Of a DNA stretch of 48,224 nt, positions 39,448-47,045 are shown in pieces. The position numbers and the translations under genes are program-made. A model generated the notes under the pieces. It made no database searches and was not told where the DNA came from. It saw only the letters and a program-made list of their open reading frames with translations. Position 1 is the stretch's first letter. Each line of letters opens with the position of its first letter. This DNA comes from Bacillota bacterium. GTDB lineage: Bacteria; Bacillota; Clostridia; Christensenellales; Aristaeellaceae. Where the stretch lies: assembly GCA_023413135.1 (NCBI GenBank), contig JAEZQK010000117.1, positions 1 to 48,224 of the forward strand. Reading direction: 5' to 3'.

Positions 39448-40425
39448 TCAATCGCTCGCCACAATCCAGTTTGACGGGTCGTTATCCAGCCTGTTCTCAA
39501 TTTCCTCCTGCATGGCAAACTGCGTTTCCATATCCGCGATGCCGTTTGCACGCTTTCCGGGCATATAATCCTGCTGGAAAGTACGGACGGCCACCGTGGT
39601 CTTCCCGCCGAACACGCCGTCGACATCATCAGGCTTAATGAGCGTAAGCTCCTGCAACTTGGTTTGCAGCTGGCGCACCTTTTCGCCCTTGTTGCCGGGG
39701 CGCATGGTGACTTCCGCTACATCCTTCACGGTACCGTAACCCAGGATCGTGGGATCGGATAGCAGGTATTCGTTCCTGGCTACCTTAGTGGTATTGTTGC
39801 CCTCGATGACGTGCACTACCACCTGGTTTTCTTCGTTCACATCGGTATATTCCACCATGGCTACATGATCGGTATCCCGGCCACCGCGCCAGGTGAACCA
39901 CATCCAGTCACCCGGCTGGGGGATATATTCATCCCGAAGCATGGGCGCCTGCTTGCCGGGGAACCACTGGGCGCCCCAGTCGTCGATCGTGCCCTTCCTG
40001 TCTATGTAACGGCCTCTTGCAATAAACCAGTCCCGGCCCACGTTGCTGCCGCTGTACAAAGGATATTGCACCTTCAATAGGTCTGTACCATAGCGCTCAT
40101 CGGTCTGATCCACGGCCCAGCACAAAAACTCCGCGCACCATTGGGCGTACGGGTCACCGGACCAATCACCATACTTCGTATATCCGTTTTTCTTTTCCGT
40201 ATATCCGATCTCTTCACTGGCCACAGACAGCAAAAGCTCCACAAAGGATTTTTCCGGAGCCTTTGTCGCCTGGGGCGGCGCCGTTACAGCCGGCGCTTCC
40301 TGCTGCCCCTCCGTCTGAGCTTGTGCGGCGGCAGCCGGCACAGAGGGGATGGACCCTTCCTCTGCCAGAGTGCATGTCAGCACAAACATCAGGCCGACGA
40401 TAAGAAGCATAAACCTTCTGCTCAT
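39448..40425 (-). CDS. Secreted CHAP-domain protein with peptidoglycan-binding domain
   Basis: This 325-residue protein has a signal peptide (about 1-21), an Ala/Pro/Gln-rich linker (to about 58), a CHAP-like amidase/peptidase domain (about 60-220) and a C-terminal peptidoglycan-binding domain of the PG_binding_1 type (about 240-305: MRPGNKGEKVRQLQTKL, VDGVFGGKTTVAVRTFQQDY). The catalytic cysteine is in WCAEFLCW, the histidine in TDHVAMVEY, and the polar third residue in VIEGNN. It should cleave or remodel peptidoglycan outside the cell. AAAGGAGG precedes the ATG. It is the last gene before a four-base gap to the convergent aconitase gene, so the two transcripts must overlap. Confidence 0.85.
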   Translation of the reverse strand: MSRRFMLLIVGLMFVLTCTLAEEGSIPSVPAAAAQAQTEGQQEAPAVTAPPQATKAPEKSFVELLLSVASEEIGYTEKKNGYTKYGDWSGDPYAQWCAEFLCWAVDQTDERYGTDLLKVQYPLYSGSNVGRDWFIARGRYIDRKGTIDDWGAQWFPGKQAPMLRDEYIPQPGDWMWFTWRGGRDTDHVAMVEYTDVNEENQVVVHVIEGNNTTKVARNEYLLSDPTILGYGTVKDVAEVTMRPGNKGEKVRQLQTKLQELTLIKPDDVDGVFGGKTTVAVRTFQQDYMPGKRANGIADMETQFAMQEEIENRLDNDPSNWIVASD

Positions 40426-40499
40426 GCAGACACCTCCTTTACTGCACTATGCTAACATAATTTCGAGGTTTTTCGCAACGGCAACTCTTAACAGCCAAA

Positions 40500-41180
40500 C
40501 TATACAAAAACGGGAACCGGTTCCCCCATGGCAAGGGAATCTTCCGTAATGCGGCAGTCATACGCCAGCACATGAACACCGGTATCCGCCGCAATTTTCA
40601 ATGCATTTGCAAAGGCGGGATCGGTTGATCCATTGGGCGAAAAACATCGCACGCCACGCATCTGAATTACAAAAAATACGTAGCATTCATAGCCGTGAAG
40701 CACCGCCGCCGTAAGCTCCCGCAAATGCTTCCCGCCCCGCTGGGTGGGCGCGTCGGGAAAGCGAACATGCCCATCCTCCTCCAGCGTGACACCCTTGATT
40801 TCCACCAGGCAGCGCTTTTCCTTCGTTTCCACATAAAAATCCAGCCGGGACTGCCCATAAAAATACTCCGGGCGGATAAGGTGTACGTCAGGCAGGAAGC
40901 CGCCGCCCTCTGCCCACTCCCTAAACACCCGGTTGGGCGCCTGGCTGTCGATGTTGATAAGCTTGTCCTCTTTGTAAACGGCAATCACGTCATACATCGT
41001 CTTGCGGCCGGGCATCTTCCCCGGCGCAAGCACCACCCGGCTATCCGGCACAAACAGCTCCCGGCACCGGCCTGTGTTTTTCACGTGGCAGACCACCGTC
41101 TCCCCATCCACCAGCACGTGGGCCACAAAACGGTTGGGCCGGCATAAGAACCGGCCCATTTTTACATTTTCATACCGCAT
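40500..41180 (-). CDS. sfsA: SfsA family protein
   Basis: The 226-residue protein matches SfsA over its full length: an N-terminal OB-like domain (FLCRPNRFVAHVLVDGE, CHVKNTGRCRELFVP) and a nuclease-like domain with RLDFYVE, CLVEIKGVTLE and FPDAPTQRGGKHLREL. SfsA was named for sugar fermentation stimulation in E. coli; the C-terminal fold resembles restriction-type nucleases and its real activity is unsettled. It starts nine bases after the VanW gene and is probably co-transcribed with it. Confidence 0.92.
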   Translation of the reverse strand: MRYENVKMGRFLCRPNRFVAHVLVDGETVVCHVKNTGRCRELFVPDSRVVLAPGKMPGRKTMYDVIAVYKEDKLINIDSQAPNRVFREWAEGGGFLPDVHLIRPEYFYGQSRLDFYVETKEKRCLVEIKGVTLEEDGHVRFPDAPTQRGGKHLRELTAAVLHGYECYVFFVIQMRGVRCFSPNGSTDPAFANALKIAADTGVHVLAYDCRITEDSLAMGEPVPVFV

Positions 41181-41189
41181 GGCCGCGCC

Positions 41190-42191
41190 TTACTGCCTCC
41201 AGATGCACATGAACAGCGCGCCATCCTGGGCGCTGGCTTCCACCCGGACGGGGAAATCATAGTCATTTCGGATGCGCAGGTTCAGGCTATCATTGCCCAC
41301 CGCTGCGTCAACCCCATGGGGCAGATAGCTGGCCCCGCCGGGACCGTGAGGACGCCGGTACAGCACTGTGAACTGCGGCAATTGCAGCAGGGTATTATAG
41401 AAAGTGGAAGATACCTGGCAGGTACCTCCGCCGGAGCCCAGCGATACGCCGCCATCCACCAGGACAGGCGCATCCTTATAGCCATTGCCCCGGGTGAACG
41501 GCCCGATCTGCTTGTTGAAGTCCAGCTCCTCTCCTGGCGCAAACACACGGCTCAGCCGCTCGCAGGCCACCTTGATATTCGTCATGCGGCCAATGTTGGC
41601 ATCCGTCTCAACCACTTTATAAAAGGAGGTAAATGCGGCGATAGGCGTCTCGCCACTGATGGGCGTATCGGTAGGCGAAACCGGTGTCAAGTCCTTGAGC
41701 AAACGCGTGTCCACATACGCATAGGTGCGGTGGTAAGGAATCCGCGCCCAGCCTTCGGCAATGTCCAGGATGCTCAATCTCGCGCCTGCCTGTAGGGTAA
41801 TGAACACTTCCGCATCTGCCTGCGGCGCATGCAAAACCGGCGTCACATCCGCCGTCACCGCCATGTAGGTATGCTTAAAGATGCCATAGGGGGGCGTGTT
41901 CACAGGGTCTACCGGCGTCACCTTGTGGACGCGGGTGCGCACCAGGTACCCGGTTTCTTTACCATAGCGGACCTGAATCCATTCCGGATCCACCTCCAGA
42001 ATTTCCACTGTTTTATTCTTCGGGATCCGGGCCACAATTTTTGCAGTTTCGCTCCTCTGCTGGCGCATGATGCAGTCATAGGCCGTCAAAGCCGTATATA
42101 GCGCCTTTTCCGCGGCAAAGCCCGCGGGCAATATACCCAAAAGCAGCGTAATCGCCGCAAATATCCCCGTAAGCCTTTTCAAGAATGACAT
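41190..42191 (-). CDS. Secreted VanW-domain protein with SH3-like domains
   Basis: This 333-residue protein has a signal peptide (about 1-26), two bacterial SH3-like repeats (about 40-95 and 105-170, each with a WIQVRYG or WARIPYH strand), and a C-terminal VanW domain (about 190-330) with the typical NIKVACERLSRVFAPGEELDFN, GYKDAPVLVDG and GGGTCQVSSTFYNTLL. VanW proteins are found near vancomycin-resistance genes but are widespread cell-wall-associated proteins whose function is unknown. The SH3 domains suggest binding to peptidoglycan. It diverges from the aldolase gene and is followed by sfsA. Confidence 0.88.
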   Translation of the reverse strand: MSFLKRLTGIFAAITLLLGILPAGFAAEKALYTALTAYDCIMRQQRSETAKIVARIPKNKTVEILEVDPEWIQVRYGKETGYLVRTRVHKVTPVDPVNTPPYGIFKHTYMAVTADVTPVLHAPQADAEVFITLQAGARLSILDIAEGWARIPYHRTYAYVDTRLLKDLTPVSPTDTPISGETPIAAFTSFYKVVETDANIGRMTNIKVACERLSRVFAPGEELDFNKQIGPFTRGNGYKDAPVLVDGGVSLGSGGGTCQVSSTFYNTLLQLPQFTVLYRRPHGPGGASYLPHGVDAAVGNDSLNLRIRNDYDFPVRVEASAQDGALFMCIWRQ

Positions 42192-42343
42192 GGGACTGTC
42201 TCCTTTTACCTATGTTTCCATGATGATTATACCATCCATTTCCTCTAAAACGCAAGCTGCGGGAGGTGGTTTTACATTCCATACAACTTGTGAAAAAACG
42301 GTCAAACCCGCAGGGAATGCTGTTCAAAAAGGAAATCCTTTGA

Positions 42344-42349
42344 TATAAT
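42344..42349 (+). promoter_or_regulatory. -10 box of aldolase promoter
   Basis: TATAAT lies 32 bases before the aldolase start; the -35 region 17 bases upstream (TGTTCA) is weak. Confidence 0.5.
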
Positions 42350-42380
42350 AAGCTGAATCGACACAAGGAGGGTTTTTTGC

Positions 42381-43310
42381 ATGCCACTTGTCAACACAAA
42401 GGAATTGTTCCGCAAGGCATATGAAGGCGGTTATGCCATTGGCGCCTTTAACGTCAACAATATGGAAATCATCCAGGGGATCACCGAAGGCGGTAAAATG
42501 GAAAATGCGCCGCTGATCCTGCAGGTTTCCGCCGGTGCCCGCAAATATGCCAAGCATGTCTACCTGATGAAAATGATTGAGGCCGCCCTCCTGGATACAG
42601 ATCTGCCGCTGGTGGTCCACCTGGATCACGGCCCCGACTTTGAAACCTGCAAAAGCTGCATCGACGGCGGCTTTACCAGCGTCATGATCGACGGCAGCCA
42701 CCTTTCCTTTGAAGAAAACATTGCCCTTACGAAAAAAGTGGTGGAATATGCCCACGACCGCAATGTAACGGTAGAAGGCGAGCTTGGCCGCCTGGCCGGC
42801 GTGGAAGACGCCGTTTCCGTAAGCGATGATGACGCCCGCTACACCGATCCCGCCGAGGTGGAAGAGTTCGTCTCCCGCACAGGCGTCGACAGCCTGGCCA
42901 TCGCTATCGGCACCAGCCACGGCGCCTTTAAGTTCAAGGGCGAACCCCGCCTGCGCTTTGACATACTGGAGAAGGTGGCGCAAAAGCTGCCCGGCTTCCC
43001 CATCGTGCTCCACGGCGCCTCCTCCGTGATCCCCGAGTACGTGGACATGATCAATGACTTCGGCGGCAGTATGCCCGGCGCCCAGGGCGTACCGGAGGAT
43101 ATGCTGCGCAAGGCCGCCCAAATGGCCGTATGCAAGATCAACATCGACAGCGACCTGCGCCTGGCCTTCACTGCCGTGATTCGCAAGCACTTCGCCGAGC
43201 ATCCCGACCACTTCGATCCCCGCGCATATTTGACCGACGCCCGTACCGCGCTGCGCGATATGGTCCGCCACAAGATCGTAAACGTCCTGGGCTGCAACCA
43301 AAAGGCGTAG
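42381..43310 (+). CDS. fba: Class II fructose-bisphosphate aldolase
   Basis: The 309-residue enzyme cleaves fructose 1,6-bisphosphate in glycolysis. Zinc ligands and catalytic parts can be seen: LVVHLDHGPDFETC near residue 80, GELGRLAGVED, IGTSHGAFKF near residue 175 and IVLHGASSV near residue 210, with the KINIDSDLRLAF phosphate-binding region. It is of the FbaA/GatY-KbaY type, so a tagatose or related substrate cannot be fully excluded. AAGGAGGG precedes the ATG. GC-rich palindromes follow the gene before a terminator at 43507. Confidence 0.92.
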   Translation: MPLVNTKELFRKAYEGGYAIGAFNVNNMEIIQGITEGGKMENAPLILQVSAGARKYAKHVYLMKMIEAALLDTDLPLVVHLDHGPDFETCKSCIDGGFTSVMIDGSHLSFEENIALTKKVVEYAHDRNVTVEGELGRLAGVEDAVSVSDDDARYTDPAEVEEFVSRTGVDSLAIAIGTSHGAFKFKGEPRLRFDILEKVAQKLPGFPIVLHGASSVIPEYVDMINDFGGSMPGAQGVPEDMLRKAAQMAVCKINIDSDLRLAFTAVIRKHFAEHPDHFDPRAYLTDARTALRDMVRHKIVNVLGCNQKA

Positions 43311-43317
43311 TGGAACG

Positions 43318-43460
43318 CCGGGGAGGCTCTGCCTCCCCCGGACCCCACCGCCAAAGGCTCCGGAGCCGAAGCGCCGCCTGTGGCGGATAAAGCGAGGCGG
43401 AGGAGGCTGGCGAAACAAGCGATGCGAGCGGCAGCGAGTCAGCGCGCCGATTGAGCCAGA
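43318..43460. repeat. GC-rich palindromic intergenic sequence
   Basis: Directly after the aldolase gene come GGGGAGGC/GCCTCCCC (43320-43338), the perfect palindrome GGCTCCGGAGCC (43357-43368) and several further GCGGCG-type stems. There is no T tract. The composition differs from the flanking sequence and resembles dispersed palindromic elements. Confidence 0.5.
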
Positions 43461-43506
43461 TGGGAATGTCCCTTGAGAATCCCTATATTGGGTCAAATAT
43501 AAAAAG

Positions 43507-43544
43507 ACTGCTCCTTCCAAATCGCATGTAGAGGAAGGAGCAGT
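43507..43544. terminator. Bidirectional terminator between aldolase and CwlD genes
   Basis: A perfect 12-base-pair stem (ACTGCTCCTTCC and complement) is followed by TTTTT on the plus strand and CTTTTT on the minus strand. Confidence 0.85.
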
Positions 43545-43591
43545 TTTTTGTAGGCTTAGTACGCAATGCCTAAATAAGCATCAGCATCGAT

Positions 43592-44398
43592 TTACGGCTG
43601 GCTTTCCATCAGTCTTCTGGCCAATTGCACATACTCTGCCGCCCCTGCCGCAATGGCTTTTGCAATCTTCTGCTGATACTCCTCCGTAAGCAGCAGCTTT
43701 TCCTCCTCGGGGTTGGAAATAAAGCCGCACTCCACCAGCACGGAGGGGATATCCAGCGTCAGGATGAAAAAATCCCCTGATTGGGCCACTCGCCTGCGCT
43801 TGGGCGACAACCCCTCAATCATGGCTTGCTGCATGATCCCCGCCAGCAGGCGCCCCTCCTCCTTGCCCATACGGTAAAAGACCTGCGGTCCCGATTGGCT
43901 GCGGCTGCGGAATTCATTCATATGGATGCTGATGACCATGGTGCAGCCTTCGTCCTTGATCAATTGGACACGCCGCTCCATATCCTGGCGTTTTTTCGTC
44001 ATATCCTTAGGTTTTTCCTCATCACACAGCGCATAGTCCGCCGTTCTGGTCAGCACTACCCGCGCTCCCAGCTCCTCCATTACGGTGGCGGTCTTCTGGG
44101 CTACCGAAAGATTGATTCCCTTTTCCCATATGCCGCTGTCGCTCGCCCTGGCGCCTCCGTCATACCCTCCATGGCCCGGATCCAAACATATAACCTCTCC
44201 TTGAAGGGGCAGTTGCCCGGAGCCTGAAACATTCTGGGCCGGATGGGCGGGCACTGCCGGATGCGGGGGATAGGGGCCCTTCCCAAGCTGCAGATACCCT
44301 TCCACTCCTGCCAGCACCAAAAGAAAAGCACCGCACAGACTAAGGGTAATCAAATGGCGTTTTACGAAATCGTGACGCGGCTTCGTCACTTTTTCCAC
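43592..44398 (-). CDS. cwlD: N-acetylmuramoyl-L-alanine amidase, CwlD-like
   Basis: This 268-residue protein has an N-terminal membrane/signal helix (about 14-32) and an amidase_3 domain with its zinc ligands and catalytic glutamate: DPGHGGYDGGA, the Glu in WEKGINLSVA, SIHMNEF, and VLVECGFISN. The size and single anchor suit CwlD, which with PdaA makes the muramic-lactam of the spore cortex needed for germination. A GTG start is used; AAAGGA is close upstream and a second GTG three codons in is also possible. Other amidase_3 cell-wall enzymes cannot be excluded, so spore function is inferred. Confidence 0.85.
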   Translation of the reverse strand: MEKVTKPRHDFVKRHLITLSLCGAFLLVLAGVEGYLQLGKGPYPPHPAVPAHPAQNVSGSGQLPLQGEVICLDPGHGGYDGGARASDSGIWEKGINLSVAQKTATVMEELGARVVLTRTADYALCDEEKPKDMTKKRQDMERRVQLIKDEGCTMVISIHMNEFRSRSQSGPQVFYRMGKEEGRLLAGIMQQAMIEGLSPKRRRVAQSGDFFILTLDIPSVLVECGFISNPEEEKLLLTEEYQQKIAKAIAAGAAEYVQLARRLMESQP

Positions 44399-44546
44399 AT
44401 CCTTTCCCGCTGCTATCCTATGCCTTCCTTCCCTCCTCTATGTCCGCATGAACATGCGCAAAGCTGCGTATGCAACTGTTGCATGCAGTGCCGGGTGGGC
44501 CAAGCCCTTTGCAAAACACCTTGCTCTTCGGGCATTTCAGACAACA

Positions 44547-44574
44547 AATGCATACGGCGGTGCACGTATGCATT
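44547..44574. repeat. Perfect inverted repeat
   Basis: AATGCATACG and CGTATGCATT, 10-base arms around an 8-base loop. It lies 65 bases from the DnaA-box cluster. Confidence 0.6.
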
Positions 44575-44638
44575 GTATATGCTGGATATGCTTCAAGTGT
44601 ATATGATGATGAAAGCAAAAACATTATTCCCGCCGACA

Positions 44639-44759
44639 TTTCCACACTTTCCACATGGTTATCCACAGTTTTGCACCGAAAAAGGCGTTATAAACCGCCA
44701 TTTTTCGTTTCCAGCTGTGGAAAACCGTGTCCTATAGCGGCGTTTTCCACTTGTGGAGA
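44639..44759. other. Cluster of DnaA-box-like sequences
   Basis: Six 9-base sites related to TTATCCACA lie within 121 bases: TTTCCACAC (44639), TTTCCACAT (44648), the exact consensus TTATCCACA (44659-44667), TTTTCCACA on the minus strand (44716-44724), TTTTCCACT (44743) and TCTCCACAA on the minus strand (44751-44759). The first three are tandem, 9 and 11 bases apart. This is the kind of array found at replication origins or in DnaA-controlled promoters. Confidence 0.6.
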
Positions 44760-44877
44760 TGTACACATATATTTCTTACCGGGTTATTACAAGGCATGCA
44801 GACCTATTGTGCAAACGGTTACGATTCCTTTGGAAAAGCAGCAAAATTGTCGGAAAAATGTCTCCTTCATTTGAATA

Positions 44878-44912
44878 CGAAACACCGTCCTAGCAAAGCA
44901 CAGGACGGTGCG
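44878..44912. repeat. Covarying hairpin element, copy B
   Basis: CGAAA, an 8-base-pair stem (CACCGTCC / GGACGGTG) around the 12-base loop TAGCAAAGCACA, then CG. It differs from copy A at 36441 by two compensatory base-pair changes and two loop changes. Confidence 0.65.
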
Positions 44913-44943
44913 GTTAGCCATAGGCGAAAAGTGCAGCCTCAAA

Positions 44944-44983
44944 AAAGAACACCCAAGTGCAAATGCACTTGGGCGTTCTTTTT
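44944..44983 (-). terminator. Terminator after rpsR
   Basis: A long stem (AAAGAAC-A-CCCAAGTGC pairing with its near-complement, one mismatch) with a short AAAT loop contains an A/T tract at each end. It lies five bases past the rpsR stop. Confidence 0.85.
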
Positions 44984-44987
44984 CGAA

Positions 44988-45242
44988 TCAGTCGACCGTA
45001 AAGGGCATCAAGGCGATGGCACGTGCGCGCTTGATTCCTTCGGACAGTTGACGCTGATGCTTGGCGCAGTTGCCGCTCATACGGCGGGGCAAAATCTTGC
45101 CGCGCTCATTGGTGAAGCGGCGAAGACGGTTAACGTCTTTGTAATCGATGAATTCGACTTTATCCACACAAAAGGCACACACTTTCCTGCGGGGTTTGCG
45201 TCCCCGGGGGCGTGCCCTTTTTTCGCCACGATCTTCAGACAT
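44988..45242 (-). CDS. rpsR: 30S ribosomal protein S18
   Basis: The 84-residue protein is S18 of the small subunit, which binds with S6 to the platform of 16S rRNA. It keeps the zinc-binding cysteines of the C+ type (CAFC near residue 22 and the later Cys in NCAKHQ), the basic N-terminus, and YKDVNRLRRFTNERGKILPRR. It is the last gene of the conserved rpsF-ssb-rpsR operon and ends at a strong terminator. Confidence 0.96.
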   Translation of the reverse strand: MSEDRGEKRARPRGRKPRRKVCAFCVDKVEFIDYKDVNRLRRFTNERGKILPRRMSGNCAKHQRQLSEGIKRARAIALMPFTVD

Positions 45243-45266
45243 GGGTGAATCCTCCTTCTTGTCGGG

Positions 45267-45689
45267 TTAAAATGGTAGCTCGTCCTCATCCACCTGGGTA
45301 AAGCCCCCGGCGTTGGTTTGTTCTGCGCCGTGAGCACCGGAGGGAGCACGGCCTTCGCCGTCCTCCTGCCTGGAGGAGAGGAACTCAATGTCGTCAGCTG
45401 TTACCTCCAGGGAGGCTCTGGTCGTGCCATCCTTGCCTTCGTAGGTCGACACGGAGACACTGCCCGTCACGCATACCTTGCGCCCTTTTGCCAGGTACTT
45501 CTGGCACAATTCGCCCAGTTGACGCCAGGCCGTGATGCGGAAGAAATCCGCCTCGGGCTGATTCGCAGCGCCTTGGGAACTGCGGCGGCGGTTGACCGCG
45601 ATGGTGAAGGAGCACACGTTAAGTCCAGTACTGGTGGTGCGCATTTCAGGATCGCGGGTAAGGTTGCCGATCAGGATGACTTTATTCAT
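45267..45689 (-). CDS. ssb: Single-stranded DNA-binding protein
   Basis: This 140-residue SSB has the OB fold (about 1-105: MNKVILIGNLTRDPEMRTT, FFRITAWRQLGELCQKYLAKG) and the acidic C-terminal tail DEDELPF that docks replication and repair proteins. The linker is short. It lies between rpsF and rpsR as in most bacteria. Confidence 0.96.
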   Translation of the reverse strand: MNKVILIGNLTRDPEMRTTSTGLNVCSFTIAVNRRRSSQGAANQPEADFFRITAWRQLGELCQKYLAKGRKVCVTGSVSVSTYEGKDGTTRASLEVTADDIEFLSSRQEDGEGRAPSGAHGAEQTNAGGFTQVDEDELPF

Positions 45690-45710
45690 CTCATGTACCT
45701 CCCTTGGGGG

Positions 45711-46115
45711 TCATTCCTCCACGTTTGCTTCGACGGCAGCTTCCGGTTCAGCTTCCGCGCTTACAGGAGCAGCGGGAGCAACGGGAACGGCCGCGCGCAC
45801 GGGACGGGGTTTCACGCTGGAGCGCTTTTCTTCGAGCTTGACCACCAGATAACGGATCACGCTGTCGGAGATCTGCAGATTGCGTTCGATTTCCCGGGGG
45901 ACCTCACCATTCGCCTTGAACGTGGTCAACACATAGTAGCCTTCGGTTTTGTAGTTGATGGCGTAGGCCAAGCGGCGCTTGCCCCACGTTTCATCCACCT
46001 TCTCCACCTCGCCGCCGTTGGTCACGATCACCTGGGTGAACCGCTCGATCAGTTCTTTGCGGGCGGAATCCTCCAGCGCGGTGTCGATGATGTAGGTCAG
46101 TTCGTACCTATTCAT
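45711..46115 (-). CDS. rpsF: 30S ribosomal protein S6
   Basis: The 134-residue protein is S6 (MNRYELTYIIDT, WGKRRLAYAINYKTEGYYVL, LQISDSVIRYLVVKL) with an extra Ala/Glu/Pro-rich tail of about 35 residues. GAGGAGGTG precedes the ATG at 46115; the frame is open 17 codons upstream but that part overlaps the leader hairpin. It is the first gene of the rpsF-ssb-rpsR operon. Confidence 0.95.
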   Translation of the reverse strand: MNRYELTYIIDTALEDSARKELIERFTQVIVTNGGEVEKVDETWGKRRLAYAINYKTEGYYVLTTFKANGEVPREIERNLQISDSVIRYLVVKLEEKRSSVKPRPVRAAVPVAPAAPVSAEAEPEAAVEANVEE

Positions 46116-46141
46116 ACCTTTCACCTCCTCATGGACGTATG

Positions 46142-46164
46142 GCGCTGCAACATATGTGCAGCGC
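46142..46164 (-). promoter_or_regulatory. Hairpin in rpsF leader
   Basis: GCGCTGC/GCAGCGC arms of 7 bases surround a 9-base loop in the short rpsF leader. S6-S18 complexes control such leaders in many bacteria, but the typical CCG bulge motif is not seen here. Confidence 0.4.
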
Positions 46165-46183
46165 AAGGATGTGCCAATTAGGA

Positions 46184-46212
46184 ATTATAGCATTGCTTGT
46201 CATGGATTGCAA
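46184..46212 (-). promoter_or_regulatory. Promoter of rpsF-ssb-rpsR operon
   Basis: TTGCAA (46207-46212) and TATAAT (46184-46189) are 17 bases apart on the minus strand. Confidence 0.75.
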
Positions 46213-46266
46213 GAAAAACTTCATAAGTTGTCATTCAATGTATGCCAATGTTTGTTATTGCATCCG

Positions 46267-46941
46267 TTACTCCCAATCTTCCGCACCCAGCCGTTTCTGC
46301 AACGCTTTCAGCCGCAGCTGACGGTCCTTGTAATCAGGCAGGACACCCTTAACAATCGCCCAGAACCGCGCCGAGTGGTTCATTTCCTTAATATGCGCCA
46401 GCTCATGCACCACAACATAATCAATGACATTCTCCTCTGCCATAACGAGCCGCCAGGAGTAGTTGATGCTCTTTTTGCCGGAACAGCTGCCCCAGCGCGT
46501 TTTTGCAGAGCTTATTTTGATATTTGTGGGCGTCAAACCCATTTTTGAGGCATATTCAAGGGTTTTTGCTGTCAGAACCTGCTTTGCAACCAGCTTATAT
46601 ATCCGCACACAAGCATCTTTAATTTGCATAAAATTTAGTTCCGGCATCATGTAAAACTGCGTACCGTCAAAGCCTATCCGGTTCCCCGGCTTTGCGGCAA
46701 TAGGATACTCTCTTCCCTCTAGCAAAACACGATCCCCATAATCAAGCCGGAACGCCGCTCTGCTATTTGTCCGCTCCTTCATAAGCAGGAGCTTATTCCG
46801 TATCCATTCTTCCTTGGCTGCCACAAAGCGGTCGATAACCTCTTTCGGTATTTTGAACGGGGCACGGACCTCCACAATGCCTGTGGGCAGAATATGAATC
46901 GCCATTGTTTTTCGCTTGGAGCGAATGATATTATATTCCAT
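46267..46941 (-). CDS. YgjP-type zinc metallopeptidase (DUF45)
   Basis: The 224-residue protein is a YgjP-like M48-family relative. The zinc motif HELAH lies in VVVHELAHIKEMNHSARFW near residue 175, with the usual RWGSCSGKKSINYSWRL just before it and an N-terminal strand-rich domain (KRKTMAIHILPTGIVEVRAP). YgjP proteins are cytoplasmic; one homologue is tied to type I restriction, but the substrate is generally unknown. The start at 46941 has AAAGGA close upstream; twenty more codons are open but unsupported. Confidence 0.88.
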   Translation of the reverse strand: MEYNIIRSKRKTMAIHILPTGIVEVRAPFKIPKEVIDRFVAAKEEWIRNKLLLMKERTNSRAAFRLDYGDRVLLEGREYPIAAKPGNRIGFDGTQFYMMPELNFMQIKDACVRIYKLVAKQVLTAKTLEYASKMGLTPTNIKISSAKTRWGSCSGKKSINYSWRLVMAEENVIDYVVVHELAHIKEMNHSARFWAIVKGVLPDYKDRQLRLKALQKRLGAEDWE

Positions 46942-47045
46942 GTTCCTATCCTTTTGTTGTTTTCCCGGTTTTACTTTAACCCCAAAGCAACAATTGTGCA
47001 AGCCAATCGAATTATTTCGGACAAAATAGGAAGGGAGGAATCAGA

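Larger units (their letters stand above)
44399..44987. other. 590-base non-coding region with DnaA-box cluster
   Basis: No gene is supported here. The stretch contains TGC/GCA-rich short repeats (44450-44580), a hairpin at 44547-44574, a cluster of DnaA-box-like sequences at 44639-44759, the covarying hairpin copy B at 44878-44912, and the rpsR terminator. It separates cwlD from the ribosomal gene cluster, both on the minus strand. Confidence 0.7.

Noticed and set aside
42324..43520. 398-codon minus-strand frame opposite the aldolase gene
   Set aside because: It mirrors the coding sequence of a conserved enzyme and lacks a start signal.
44418..44666. Cysteine-rich 82-codon minus-strand frame
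   Set aside because: It runs through the DnaA-box cluster and the inverted repeat, has no ribosome binding site, and the cysteines come from TGC-rich repeats.
44399..44987. CRISPR array or phage attachment site
   Set aside because: The repeats are short, irregular words without fixed-length spacers; no Cas or integrase gene is in the window, and no CRISPR-like array was seen anywhere else in it.
45318..46181. 287-codon plus-strand frame opposite ssb and rpsF
   Set aside because: Antisense to two universally conserved genes.
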